Below the pieces are notes generated by a model, which ran no database searches, had not been told where the DNA came from, and was given only the letters and a program-made list of their open reading frames with translations. Shown in pieces: positions 43,441 to 52,767 of a stretch of DNA of 64,000 nt (the stretch's first letter is position 1; the number at the start of each line of letters is the position of its first letter). The DNA is taken from positions 558,001 to 622,000 of the forward strand of contig NZ_WJFD01000003.1 in assembly GCF_009647655.1 (NCBI RefSeq), read 5' to 3'. The DNA comes from Chitinophaga sp. SYP-B3965 (GTDB lineage: Bacteria; Bacteroidota; Bacteroidia; Chitinophagales; Chitinophagaceae). Both the position numbers and the translations under genes were made by a program.

Positions 43441-46400
43441 TTATTTAGCGTCCTCTTCTGTATGGTTCACATCACGCATAATATGATGCTGGTGACCAGC
43501 CTGCAGATCTTCGCAATGCCAGATCTCTTCCCGACTTGGCGTTGGCCTTGCCATTGGGGCACCTTTCTTTTTCTCACCCAGCATCTTGCCGATCAGACGC
43601 GTACGCTCTGCTGCTATGCGGGCACGCAGTTCGAGGTCTTTGTCCCTGTCGAAATACACGATACCGTCTACGATGGTTTTTTCTGCTTTTGCGTAAATGC
43701 TGAGGGGATGATCGCTCCAGAGTACGAGGTCTGCATCCTTTCCTGTTTTCACACTACCGATGCGATCTGCTACATGCAATAACTGTGCAGGATTTAAGGT
43801 GACCATTTTCAGGGCATCTTCTTCCTGCATGCTGCCGTATTTTACACTCTTCGCTGCTTCCTGGTTCAGGCGGCGGGCCATTTCGGCATCGTCTGAGTTG
43901 ATAGCTACGGTGAGTCCTACACGTTGCATGATAGTGGCGTTCTGCGGGATCGCATCTACTACCTCCATTTTGTATGCCCACCAGTCTGCAAAAGTGGAAG
44001 CACCGGCGCCGTGTTCTTTCATTTTGTCGGCTACTTTATAACCTTCTAAGATGTGGGTGAAGGTGTTTATTTTAAAGTTGAAACGGTCTGCTACTTTTAA
44101 CAACATGTTTATTTCGCTCTGTACATAAGAGTGACAGGTGATGAAACGTTTGCTGTTGAGGATCTCTACCAGTGCATCCAGCTCCAGGTCGCGGCGTTTG
44201 CCTGCTCCTGCTTTCTCGTAATCTTTTGCACGGGTGAAAGCATCTACCAGTACTTGCTCTACTCCCATCCGGGTTTGCGGGAAACGTACGCGTTGCCTGT
44301 CTCCCCAGTTGGATTGTTTCACGTTCTCTCCTAATGCAAATTTGATGAAACCTCCCCAGTTCTGGAATTTCAGTTCTTCTGCATCCGCACCCCAGCGTAA
44401 TTTGATCAATTGGCTTTGTCCGCCGATCGTGTTAGCAGAGCCATGCAGCAAGTGAGAAGAAGTAACACCACCACTTAACTGGCGATAGATATTTACATCA
44501 TCGGGATTGATCACATCTGCAATGCGCACTTCTGCTGTTACGGATTGTGAACCTTCATTCACACCACGGGAAATAGCGATGTGGGAGTGTTCATCTAAGA
44601 TACCGGGCGTGAGGTGTTTGCCGGTACCATCAATTACTTTGGCGTTTCCGGCAGCGAGCCCTTTTCCTACCTGTGCAATTTTGCCGTTGCGGATCAGTAC
44701 GTCTGTGCCTTCCAGTTTTCCTTCTTTTTCATTCGTCCATACGGTGGCGTTGCGGATCAGGATGTCTTCTGCTTTGGGCAGTGTTTCATATCCATAACCG
44801 GAGAAGGGGAAATAGATCTTGCCGTATTGTGGTGTTTCTTTCTTTTTAGCAGTATCTGCTTTGGGAACGAAGGCTTTGGCGAAAGTGGCCGTCCAGTTAT
44901 TGTACTGACCTTTTTCGTCTACACCGGAACCGCTCCATTTATTTTCTGCACCGATCACACCACTGAGGCGTAATTGTTGTTTGCTGTCTTTTGTAAGGGG
45001 GACATTCAGTTTTATCAACTGGCCGTCTATATCGATTTTGCCGGCGATGGTATCTTTGCCTAAGTAAGATAAAGCGGGCGCGGCTTGTGTACCTTTTATT
45101 TCGATCGGGTAAGTAGCGCTGCCGAATTGCAAAGTGTAAGTACCCCTGATATCATTCCATCCTTCTTCTTTCACTATATATTTATTCCCCTGTACCCAGT
45201 TTTGATACAACACGGTGTTTTCCTGGAACACGGGACCGGAAGTGATAATGAAATTGGCGAGTTTGCCTGCATCCAGGCTGCCTATTTTATCGTAAGCCTT
45301 TACAATGGTGGCGGGTATTTTAGTCAGTGCTTCGAGGGCCTTTTGTTCTGACAGGCCATATTCAATGGCTTTGCGCACATTGGCTATAAATGATTTTGTG
45401 TCTTTCAGATCTGCTGCGGTTAAACAGAAGGGGATATTCGCTTTTTCGAAAGCACCTGGCTCTGTTGGCGCCAGTTCCCAGTGTTTCATATCTGCCAATG
45501 CTACGAAACGTGCATCGTTAGGATCTTCCACATCCATGGCCTGCGGGTAATTCAGGGGAACAATATAAGTAGCTTTGGTGGCTACTATTTCCGGAATACG
45601 CTGGTATTCATTGCCACCAGCTTTGATCACATATTGTACGCCAAATTCATCGCCGATCTTATCTGCGCGTAAGGCATTCCATTTATCACTGGCATCAAAG
45701 ATCTGTATAAGGGACTGGTTATCATTCCATGATTGCAGGCTGAGGTTCAGTCCTTCTTTTGCAGGTTGTGTTTTATACCATTGCGCATCCAGGTATTGCT
45801 GGCGCAGCAGGGCAATCATTCCCATTAAAGAACCGGGATAATCCTGTGTGGAGGAGCCTTTATCGAAAGAATAATGTGCGGATGCTTTTTCACGGATAAC
45901 GGTCTGGCTTTCTTTTTCAGCTGCCAGGCTTACCAGTGCGCCTGTACCGCGGGCAATTCCATCAGCCTGATGGGTGAGCACTACACCAAAACCTGCTTCC
46001 CGCAAGTTTTTGGCTTTGCTTTCATCCGCGGCGAATAACTGGATGGCATTCACTTCGCTTTTGATGGCCTGGTTCCAACCTACTGCTCCTTTGGTAGCCG
46101 TAAAAAGCTGTGGCGCTGCGCCAAAAGCCCGTCCTCCGCCAGTACGTTGCTGAGCACCCGGCATACCATAATCGCTGTAGATATCAACGAAGGATGGATA
46201 GATGTATTTGCCTTTACAATCAATGACTACGGCATCTTTCGGGATGGCCACATTGGGGCCGGCTCCTATGATCTTTCCATCGCGGATCACGAGGATAGCA
46301 TTGCTGAGCGTGGTCTGTGCATCTTTTACAATGGTGGCATGGGTAAACGCATAACAGGCATCTTTGGGTTCAGAAACACCATTTACGGGCCAGGTTTCCT

Positions 46401-46515
46401 GGGCATTGGCATTAAAACCAGCCAGCAATAACCCGATGGCGCCGAATAGGGTTGCCCGGAAGAGGGTCTTCCTCTTTACCGATATAACATCGGCAGGGTA
46501 CGGATTTGATTTCAT
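43441..46515 (-). CDS. Secreted tandem amidohydrolase (two domains, one with intact HxH)
   Basis: A 1024-residue protein. A basic N-terminal extension precedes a hydrophobic leader (LFGAIGLLLAGFNANAQ). The first amidohydrolase unit (about 45-430) reads YIYPSFVDIYSDYGMPG where HxH is expected and so lacks it; it ends with IGSLDAGKLANFIITSGP. The second unit (about 575-990) has LTPGILDEHSHIAIS with HxH, then FITCHSYVQSE and VAINSDDAEMARR for further metal ligands, ending IGSVKTGKDADLVLWSDHP. The protein is thus two fused domains of which only the C-terminal one looks active. Substrate unknown; peptidase or lactam hydrolase activity is typical of the group. Confidence 0.88.
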   Translation of the reverse strand: MKSNPYPADVISVKRKTLFRATLFGAIGLLLAGFNANAQETWPVNGVSEPKDACYAFTHATIVKDAQTTLSNAILVIRDGKIIGAGPNVAIPKDAVVIDCKGKYIYPSFVDIYSDYGMPGAQQRTGGGRAFGAAPQLFTATKGAVGWNQAIKSEVNAIQLFAADESKAKNLREAGFGVVLTHQADGIARGTGALVSLAAEKESQTVIREKASAHYSFDKGSSTQDYPGSLMGMIALLRQQYLDAQWYKTQPAKEGLNLSLQSWNDNQSLIQIFDASDKWNALRADKIGDEFGVQYVIKAGGNEYQRIPEIVATKATYIVPLNYPQAMDVEDPNDARFVALADMKHWELAPTEPGAFEKANIPFCLTAADLKDTKSFIANVRKAIEYGLSEQKALEALTKIPATIVKAYDKIGSLDAGKLANFIITSGPVFQENTVLYQNWVQGNKYIVKEEGWNDIRGTYTLQFGSATYPIEIKGTQAAPALSYLGKDTIAGKIDIDGQLIKLNVPLTKDSKQQLRLSGVIGAENKWSGSGVDEKGQYNNWTATFAKAFVPKADTAKKKETPQYGKIYFPFSGYGYETLPKAEDILIRNATVWTNEKEGKLEGTDVLIRNGKIAQVGKGLAAGNAKVIDGTGKHLTPGILDEHSHIAISRGVNEGSQSVTAEVRIADVINPDDVNIYRQLSGGVTSSHLLHGSANTIGGQSQLIKLRWGADAEELKFQNWGGFIKFALGENVKQSNWGDRQRVRFPQTRMGVEQVLVDAFTRAKDYEKAGAGKRRDLELDALVEILNSKRFITCHSYVQSEINMLLKVADRFNFKINTFTHILEGYKVADKMKEHGAGASTFADWWAYKMEVVDAIPQNATIMQRVGLTVAINSDDAEMARRLNQEAAKSVKYGSMQEEDALKMVTLNPAQLLHVADRIGSVKTGKDADLVLWSDHPLSIYAKAEKTIVDGIVYFDRDKDLELRARIAAERTRLIGKMLGEKKKGAPMARPTPSREEIWHCEDLQAGHQHHIMRDVNHTEEDAK

Positions 46516-46703
46516 GTAGATTCAATTTAGACGTTAGATGATGGCTGATGTAAAACCACCGGCAAACAGGTTTAGACAGAAAATGCCGGCATTACAGCTA
46601 CAAGTGTTAAATTTAACAAATCATTGATCGCTTGTAATACTATTTTAGTATAAATTTTACGAACGGTATTATACTTGCGGCAACCAGCTTAACCTAGTTA
46701 GAT

Positions 46704-47111
46704 ATGAAAAAGAAGAATTGGCCGATCATCATGCTCCTCCTCCTCACTGTGTTTAGTGCCAGCGCACAACAGAAGGCCAAATGGGATGCTGCTGATAAGG
46801 CAGACAAAATGAGCGATAAATTGTATCGCGAACTGGATCTCACCAAAGAACAAAACAAAAAGATCCACGATATTAATGAAGATATCTCCCGCCGCCGGGA
46901 AGCGGCTAAAAAAGATACCAGCCTGAAAGCGCGTGACCTGATGAAAGTGCGGCAAACACTGGATGCGGAAAGAAGTAATCGTTTCAAAACGGTGCTTACA
47001 CCAGCACAGTATAAGAAATGGAACGACTGGGAACTGAAGAAGAAAGAACAGCTGGAAGCAAAGATGGACCGCAAACAGGATAAACGACAAGCCCGCAAAG
47101 CCAATCGTTGA
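46704..47111 (+). CDS. Small periplasmic helical protein, Spy/DUF4890-like
   Basis: A 135-residue protein with a signal peptide ending SASAQ. The rest is highly charged and helical, with the LTxxQ-type segments LDLTKEQNKKIHDINED and LTPAQYKKWNDWE characteristic of Spy/CpxP-like and DUF4890 proteins, which act as periplasmic chaperones or stress buffers. Its TGA shares one base with the ATG of the glycerate kinase gene (TGATG), an unexpected pairing for a metabolic gene. It is divergent from the amidohydrolase operon. Confidence 0.8.
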   Translation: MKKKNWPIIMLLLLTVFSASAQQKAKWDAADKADKMSDKLYRELDLTKEQNKKIHDINEDISRRREAAKKDTSLKARDLMKVRQTLDAERSNRFKTVLTPAQYKKWNDWELKKKEQLEAKMDRKQDKRQARKANR

Positions 47112-48382
47112 TGGATCAGCAAATACAACAAGCCATTTCCATTTTTGAAAGCGCCGTTGCAGCTGTGCAGCCACGGCAATTCATGCGTGCGTGTTTAGGA
47201 GCTGATCATATTTTGGGGGAAACGTTGCCTTTGTCCGGGCGCATTTATGTACTCGGCGCAGGAAAAGCAGCGGCCTCTATGGCCAAAGAAGCAGAAGAGA
47301 TCCTGGGAGACCGTATCACACAAGGTTTCGTGGTCACGCATCAACCTACCCCCTTTCATTTAAAAAAGATTGCTTCTATTGTTGCCGGGCATCCGGTACC
47401 AGACCTTAACAGCCTGATTGCCACTACCACTATGCTGGAAGTGGCCAGGGGCATACATCCGGACGATATCGTTATCTTCCTGCTTTCCGGCGGAGCCTCT
47501 TCCCTGTTGGCAGATGTTCCGCATGGTGCCTCCATGGAGGAAGTACAATCACTATTTGATAGTCTCCTTAAAAGCGGTGCAGACATTAAAGAAATGAATA
47601 CGGTGCGTAAACACCTGAGTGCCATCAAAGGAGGGCAACTGGCTCAAAGACTAAACCCGGCCAAGGTGTACACTATCATTCTTTCAGACGTACCGGGAGA
47701 TGATCCTGCTGTAATTGGCTCCGGGCCTACCATTCCTGATCCTTCTACTTTTGCGGAAGCCTGGGCGGTGCTGGAAAAATACCAGATCAGCTCCAGCCTG
47801 CGGGATCATATCAAACAAGGTATGGACGAATTGCTACCGGAAACGCCTGTAGTATTAGATAACTCCATTTATAAAATAGCTGCCAGTAACCGTACTGCCT
47901 TGAAAGCAGCTAGTGCAAAGGCAACCGAGATGGGATTCCATACACAAATATTACCGGAACTGGTAACTGGCGAAGCCCGGGAAGCTGGTATTCACCTTGC
48001 CCGGCTGTCCATTGATTATAAAGGTCCCTTTCCGGCCTGCATACTGGCAGGAGGCGAAACGACGGTACAGGTAAAAGGTTCCGGCCGTGGAGGGCGTAAC
48101 CAGGAACTGGCGCTGGCTGCGGGTATCCAATTGGCAGCGGCACCGCATGTCACTTTTTTATCTGCCGGAACGGATGGGATCGATGGACCTACTGATGCTG
48201 CGGGTGCTATTGTGAGTGCGGATATTATGCAGCATGGCCCGGAAGATCCTGTTTCTTTCTTAGATAATAATGATGCCTGGCATTTCTTTTCGTCTGCCGG
48301 AAGTTTGATCAAAACAGGGCATACCCATACTAACGTCATGGATATCATGATCATCCTTCTACAAAAACCAGTAGATCTTTAA
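47111..48382 (+). CDS. Glycerate 2-kinase (DUF4147/MOFRL family)
   Basis: A 423-residue protein from the ATG at 47111 (a TTG one codon earlier is not needed). The N-terminal DUF4147 domain has VLGAGKAAASMAKEAEEIL and the glycine-rich FLLSGGASSLLADVP. The C-terminal MOFRL domain has CILAGGETTVQVKGSGRGGR, then NQELALAAGI and SAGTDGIDGPTDAAGAIV. Such enzymes convert D-glycerate to 2-phosphoglycerate; older names include hydroxypyruvate reductase TtuD. Mannonate dehydratase follows 116 bp downstream, so a link with sugar-acid breakdown is plausible. Confidence 0.92.
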   Translation: MDQQIQQAISIFESAVAAVQPRQFMRACLGADHILGETLPLSGRIYVLGAGKAAASMAKEAEEILGDRITQGFVVTHQPTPFHLKKIASIVAGHPVPDLNSLIATTTMLEVARGIHPDDIVIFLLSGGASSLLADVPHGASMEEVQSLFDSLLKSGADIKEMNTVRKHLSAIKGGQLAQRLNPAKVYTIILSDVPGDDPAVIGSGPTIPDPSTFAEAWAVLEKYQISSSLRDHIKQGMDELLPETPVVLDNSIYKIAASNRTALKAASAKATEMGFHTQILPELVTGEAREAGIHLARLSIDYKGPFPACILAGGETTVQVKGSGRGGRNQELALAAGIQLAAAPHVTFLSAGTDGIDGPTDAAGAIVSADIMQHGPEDPVSFLDNNDAWHFFSSAGSLIKTGHTHTNVMDIMIILLQKPVDL

Positions 48383-48498
48383 GGCTATCTTGTTAATAGC
48401 TGTTAACACCATCACGCAGAAATTGGGATATTTCTTGCGGATTATTTGCATATCCCGCATTTGATTCTATTTTTGAGTAACAAAAAAAAGCTTTGAGT

Positions 48499-49668
48499 AT
48501 GTTGAGAATGGAACAGACCTGGCGGTGGTTCGGTCCGAAAGACCCCGTTAGCTTGTCAGACATCAGGCAGGCAGGCGCCACAGGGATCGTTACTGCACTA
48601 CATCATGTACCTAACGGCGTAGCATGGACGAAAGAAGAGATCCTGCAAAGAAAACACGAGATTGAAGCTGCAGGCCTTACCTGGTCTGTTGTGGAAAGTG
48701 TGCCGGTTCATGAAGATATTAAAACACAAACCGGGCGGTTTAAGGAATATATCAAGAACTATCAGATCAGTCTCCGTAACCTTGCGGCCTGTGGGGTTTA
48801 CACCGTTACCTATAATTTTATGCCGGTGCTGGATTGGACCCGGACTGACTTAGCCTACACAGTGGAAGATGGTTCCAAAGCCCTGCGGTTTGATAAAGCG
48901 CAGTTCATGGCTTTCGATCTTTTCATGCTGCAAAGGCCTGGTGCGGAAAATGATTATCCTGAAGAGGAGATCTCCCGTGCTAAAGAGCAGTTCGATAGTA
49001 TGACGGATGAAGAGAAAACTTTGCTGCAACGGAATATCATTGCGGGGTTACCTGGCTCTGAGGAAAGTTTCACCCTGGAACAATTCCAGGCGGCATTGGA
49101 TAAATATAAAGATGTGGATGCGATCAAACTGAAACTGCATCTCTTTTATTTCCTTCAACAGATCGTTCCTGTAGCGGAAGAAGTGGGGATTAAACTGGCG
49201 ATACATCCTGATGATCCTCCATTCCCTATTCTTGGATTGCCAAGGGTGGTGAGTACGGAACAGGATGCACGGGAGTTGTTGGCTACGGCTGCTTCTCCGG
49301 CTAATGGGCTTTGTTTCTGTACAGGGTCTTATGGTGTTAGGGAGGATAATGATCTTCCTGGTATGGTGGAGCGTTTGGGTGATCATATTCACTTCATTCA
49401 CCTGCGTGCTACTAAGCGTGATGCACAGGGGAATTTTTATGAAGCAAATCACTTAGAGGGTGATGTGGATATGTATGGTGTGGTGAAGAATATTCTTTTG
49501 GTGATGCAGAAGCGGAATCTTTCTATTCCTATGCGGCCGGATCATGGGCATCAGATGCTGGATGATCTGCATAAAAAAACTAATCCGGGGTATAGTGGGA
49601 TTGGGCGTTTGAGGGGATTGGCGGAGTTGAGGGGATTGGAGATGGGGATTGCTGGAGGGATGAAATAA
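48499..49668 (+). CDS. uxuA: Mannonate dehydratase
   Basis: A 389-residue enzyme converting D-mannonate to 2-keto-3-deoxygluconate in hexuronate catabolism. Family segments include MEQTWRWFGPKDPVSLSDIR, QAGATGIVTALHHVPNG, YNFMPVLDWTRTDL, LAIHPDDPPFPILGLPRVVS and MRPDHGHQMLDD, which contain the metal-binding Cys/His/Asp sites. The ATG at 48499 is chosen over a TTG two codons upstream. uxuB, kdgK and kdgA are not visible. A GC-rich dispersed element begins 7 nt after the stop codon. Confidence 0.96.
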   Translation: MLRMEQTWRWFGPKDPVSLSDIRQAGATGIVTALHHVPNGVAWTKEEILQRKHEIEAAGLTWSVVESVPVHEDIKTQTGRFKEYIKNYQISLRNLAACGVYTVTYNFMPVLDWTRTDLAYTVEDGSKALRFDKAQFMAFDLFMLQRPGAENDYPEEEISRAKEQFDSMTDEEKTLLQRNIIAGLPGSEESFTLEQFQAALDKYKDVDAIKLKLHLFYFLQQIVPVAEEVGIKLAIHPDDPPFPILGLPRVVSTEQDARELLATAASPANGLCFCTGSYGVREDNDLPGMVERLGDHIHFIHLRATKRDAQGNFYEANHLEGDVDMYGVVKNILLVMQKRNLSIPMRPDHGHQMLDDLHKKTNPGYSGIGRLRGLAELRGLEMGIAGGMK

Positions 49669-49675
49669 GCTGGGA

Positions 49676-49698
49676 GTTTGCCGCGCAGCAAAGGGCGG
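49676..49698 (+). repeat. GTTTGCCGCGCAGC element after uxuA
   Basis: A copy matching the 25.6-kb array, 7 nt after the uxuA stop. It is followed by two related ~46-bp repeats (GAAAGGGAAGCC ... TTTCTTTTA) up to about 49790. Confidence 0.9.
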
Positions 49699-49821
49699 TT
49701 TTCTTTTCTCTTTTAAGGAGGTGTTCTTTTATGAAAGGGAAGCCGTTTCTTTTAGGAGGAGTTTTTCTATGAAAGGGAAGCCCGTTTCTTTTAAGGGATT
49801 ATATTTTTTGTTCCAAAAAAT

Positions 49822-49865
49822 AAAAAAAGTAAGCCCGGCACAGACGTGTCGGGCTTCTTTTTTTT
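49822..49865. terminator. Bidirectional terminator between uxuA and the TolC gene
   Basis: AAGCCCG and CGGGCTT arms with an inner ACA/TGT pairing and a small bulge; A7 on the left and a T run on the right. Confidence 0.88.
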
Positions 49866-49890
49866 AACACACACTACAAAACAATGAATC

Positions 49891-51168
49891 CTATTTCCAG
49901 AATTCATTGCCGTTCAGTTGTAACAATGCCAGGCTGGATAAAGACAGCTGGTATTGGTATTGTATTTTAGACAACTGCGCTTCCAACATACTCGTCTGCG
50001 CATTTTGCAGATCGAGGTATGTTATCACCCCATTTTTATAACGACTTTGAGCTAATTGCAATGCACGTGAAGCCTGTTGCAATAAAGACTCTGCAGTGAG
50101 TAAACGCTCACGGCTGGCGGCGATATCTGACTGCTGTTGTACAACTTCTTTCTGTAAATTATCTTTCACATCCTGCGTATTCCATTTAGCTACTTCTACC
50201 TGTTGCGTAGCCATGCGTTCCTGTGTGCGAAGTTTCTTACCATGAAAAATAGGTACGTTCAAACTTACGCCGGCGTTATAGTTAAACTTGGTTACGCCAA
50301 TATCAGGCAGGTATCCGTTTTTGAAACCAGTACCTGCATCCAGGAACAAAGAAGGTTTGTATTGGGCTTTGGCGATCTCAACACCGGTTGCCGCAACCTT
50401 TTCTTTTTCCATGGCTGTTTGCATGGCAGGGTTATTTAAGAATTCCTGGTCAGCAATTATAGCTGGCACGGGCCATTCGAAACCTGCATGAATAGAGTCC
50501 TTCGGCTGAGCACCGGTTAAATATGCCAGCGTAGCCATTTGTTTTTGCAAAGAGTTTACGTAGTCTACTTTTTTATTCCGGTAAGATTCCAGTTTCACGC
50601 GGGTATTGATCAGGTCCAGATCAATGGCATCACCATGTTTGAGTTTATTCTCTACCATAGTTTCCGTTTCTTCCAGCAGTTTGATGTTGGCATTCTGCAC
50701 GGAAATGTTGTTATAGAGGTAGGCGATGTTCAGATAAACATTGGCTACTTCGTATGCCAGCAATTCTTTTGCTTCTGTGGTTTGTGTACCCAGCAATCTT
50801 GCTTCTGCTTCACTTTGTTTGATCTGGCTGCCGCTTTTACCGAAATCCAGTAACAGCTGGCGGGCTTCGATCCCTGCATTCACATTCTCAGAAGGAACGG
50901 GTTGGAAAGTAAAATCACTTCCGGGCAATTGTACTTTCGGCACGGGGTAGATATGACTGTAACTGGCGGTACCATTTACGGTGGGCAGGCGGTTGGCCTT
51001 TGAGAGTTCTACCTGGCCGGCAGCAATCTTCTGCTGCACTTCCATAGCTTTGATCTTCGACTGATGGTCAAATGTTTGTTGTACCATTACTTTCAGATCA
51101 TCCGGCACTGTTTGTGCGGAAACGCTGAGCATTGTAAAAGAAAGTATGGTGAATAATATCTTTTTCAT
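49891..51168 (-). CDS. TolC-family outer-membrane efflux protein
   Basis: A 425-residue protein with a signal peptide ending SVSAQ and two outer-membrane efflux repeats rich in coiled-coil heptads. Segments such as LSKANRLPTVNGTASYS and ALQLAQSRYKNGVITYLDLQ are typical. It forms the outer-membrane channel of the pump whose inner-membrane parts are the next genes upstream on the same strand. It starts 14 bp after the EmrB-type gene. The whole set is in the order adaptor, transporter, channel, read from the divergent MarR gene. Confidence 0.94.
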   Translation of the reverse strand: MKKILFTILSFTMLSVSAQTVPDDLKVMVQQTFDHQSKIKAMEVQQKIAAGQVELSKANRLPTVNGTASYSHIYPVPKVQLPGSDFTFQPVPSENVNAGIEARQLLLDFGKSGSQIKQSEAEARLLGTQTTEAKELLAYEVANVYLNIAYLYNNISVQNANIKLLEETETMVENKLKHGDAIDLDLINTRVKLESYRNKKVDYVNSLQKQMATLAYLTGAQPKDSIHAGFEWPVPAIIADQEFLNNPAMQTAMEKEKVAATGVEIAKAQYKPSLFLDAGTGFKNGYLPDIGVTKFNYNAGVSLNVPIFHGKKLRTQERMATQQVEVAKWNTQDVKDNLQKEVVQQQSDIAASRERLLTAESLLQQASRALQLAQSRYKNGVITYLDLQNAQTSMLEAQLSKIQYQYQLSLSSLALLQLNGNEFWK

Positions 51169-51182
51169 TTGTTGTGTGTTTT

Positions 51183-52763
51183 TTAGTGCGCATGTTCTGC
51201 TGCTTCTTTCACAGCTGCTGCGCTCAGATTACGTTTCTTTACAAAGAACATTACCGGCAATACGCATATAAAGAAGATCCCTACAATGCGGAAGGTATCC
51301 AGATAAGAAAGGATGTAAGCCTGTTTGGTTACAACAGCATCCAGCATACTTAATCCAACATGATGTGCCTGTGCGGCATCCATTCCTTTGGCAGCGAGTG
51401 CGCTGGTTGTTTGTTCCAAACGTGCTACCGCAGCAGGACTATCCGGCGTTATATAATTCAGTAACTGCGTACGGTGTTCTGAGTATTGTTTTGCCACGTA
51501 AGTATTCATAAAGGCAATACCAAAAGCGCCACCCAATTGACGTAACATGTTGTTGACGGCAATACCCTGCGGCATTTCCAGGGGCGTTAATCCTGATACA
51601 GCCTGTGAGGTAAGCGGAACAGTCAGCATAGCCGCACCAAGCCCGCGTAATAAAAGCGGTACAAAAAAGAAAGCTACACCGGCTTCCGGACTGGCAGTAG
51701 ACATCCAGAAACAGAAAATGGCAAAGATGATGAAACCGGTTGTGATAAGGTATTTGGACGGAAGTCCTTTTTGCAATGCCTTACCGGCCAATGGCATCAT
51801 AATGGCTGCCACAATAGCGCCGGGGAGTAATGTTTCACCTGTCAGTGTAGGTGTATAACTCATCACTCTTTGCATCCATACGGGATATACGAACATGGAA
51901 CAATACATCCCCAAACCCATGATAAATGTGAGCAGGGTGGTAATGGCCAGCGTTCGGTTCTTTAATACTTTCAGATTAACGGCCGGCGCATCGGTTGTTA
52001 ATTCCCACCATATAAATCCTATGAAAGAAATGACGGCTACCACGGTGAGTACAATAATATGTGTGGCGGAAAACCAGTCTTCCGACTGACCTTTCTCCAA
52101 AATATATTGCAGACTACCTACCCAGGCAATGAGTAAAGCAATACCCAGGTAATCGATCTTGATAGCCTTTCGATTTATATTATACTCGTGCTCCTGTTTA
52201 TCAATAAATGTATATACCAGGAATGCAGCTATAATACCTACGGGCACGTTGATATCAAAGATCACAGACCAGTGGAAATTATCTACGATCACACCACCGA
52301 GTGTTGGTCCGATCGTTGGCCCGATGATCACGCCCATCCCAAAGATGGCAGAGGCGGTGGGCCTTTCAGATATTTCGAAAGCATCAAAGAGGATAGACTG
52401 GGAGGTGGATAATAATGCACCACCACCTATACCTTGTATAAAGCGCCATGCTACCAGTTCCCAGAGTGAACCGGAAACACCGCACATGTAAGAGGCGAAT
52501 GTGAATATAATAATGGAGGCGAGGTAATAATTCTTTCTCCCAAAATAGGAAGCAAGAAAACCCGTCATGGGGATGACGATCACGTTGGCGATAGCATAAG
52601 CAGTGATCACCCAGGAAGCATCTTCAATGGTGGCTCCCAGGTTACCGCTGATCTGCGATAACGCAACGTTCACAATCGTTGTATCGATCAGCTCCAGCAT
52701 AGTGGCTGAAATAACCGTGGCCACTATGATCCATTTGGCAAAGCCTTGCGGTTTGAGTGACAT
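51183..52763 (-). CDS. DHA2-family MFS drug exporter (EmrB/QacA type)
   Basis: A 526-residue transporter with 14 predicted transmembrane segments. Hallmarks include ATMLELIDTTIVNVALSQIS at the start, the motif A-like GFLASYFGRKNYY, and RFIQGIGGGALLSTSQSI. It would export toxic compounds using proton motive force, with the HlyD-type adaptor and TolC channel from the same operon. It begins 4 bp after the adaptor gene. The length and topology fit EmrB rather than 12-TM exporters. Confidence 0.95.
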   Translation of the reverse strand: MSLKPQGFAKWIIVATVISATMLELIDTTIVNVALSQISGNLGATIEDASWVITAYAIANVIVIPMTGFLASYFGRKNYYLASIIIFTFASYMCGVSGSLWELVAWRFIQGIGGGALLSTSQSILFDAFEISERPTASAIFGMGVIIGPTIGPTLGGVIVDNFHWSVIFDINVPVGIIAAFLVYTFIDKQEHEYNINRKAIKIDYLGIALLIAWVGSLQYILEKGQSEDWFSATHIIVLTVVAVISFIGFIWWELTTDAPAVNLKVLKNRTLAITTLLTFIMGLGMYCSMFVYPVWMQRVMSYTPTLTGETLLPGAIVAAIMMPLAGKALQKGLPSKYLITTGFIIFAIFCFWMSTASPEAGVAFFFVPLLLRGLGAAMLTVPLTSQAVSGLTPLEMPQGIAVNNMLRQLGGAFGIAFMNTYVAKQYSEHRTQLLNYITPDSPAAVARLEQTTSALAAKGMDAAQAHHVGLSMLDAVVTKQAYILSYLDTFRIVGIFFICVLPVMFFVKKRNLSAAAVKEAAEHAH

Positions 52764-52767
52764 ACAA

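Noticed and set aside
43754..46431. Several plus-strand frames across the amidohydrolase gene
   Set aside because: They are shadows of a 1024-residue coding frame with clear domain structure.
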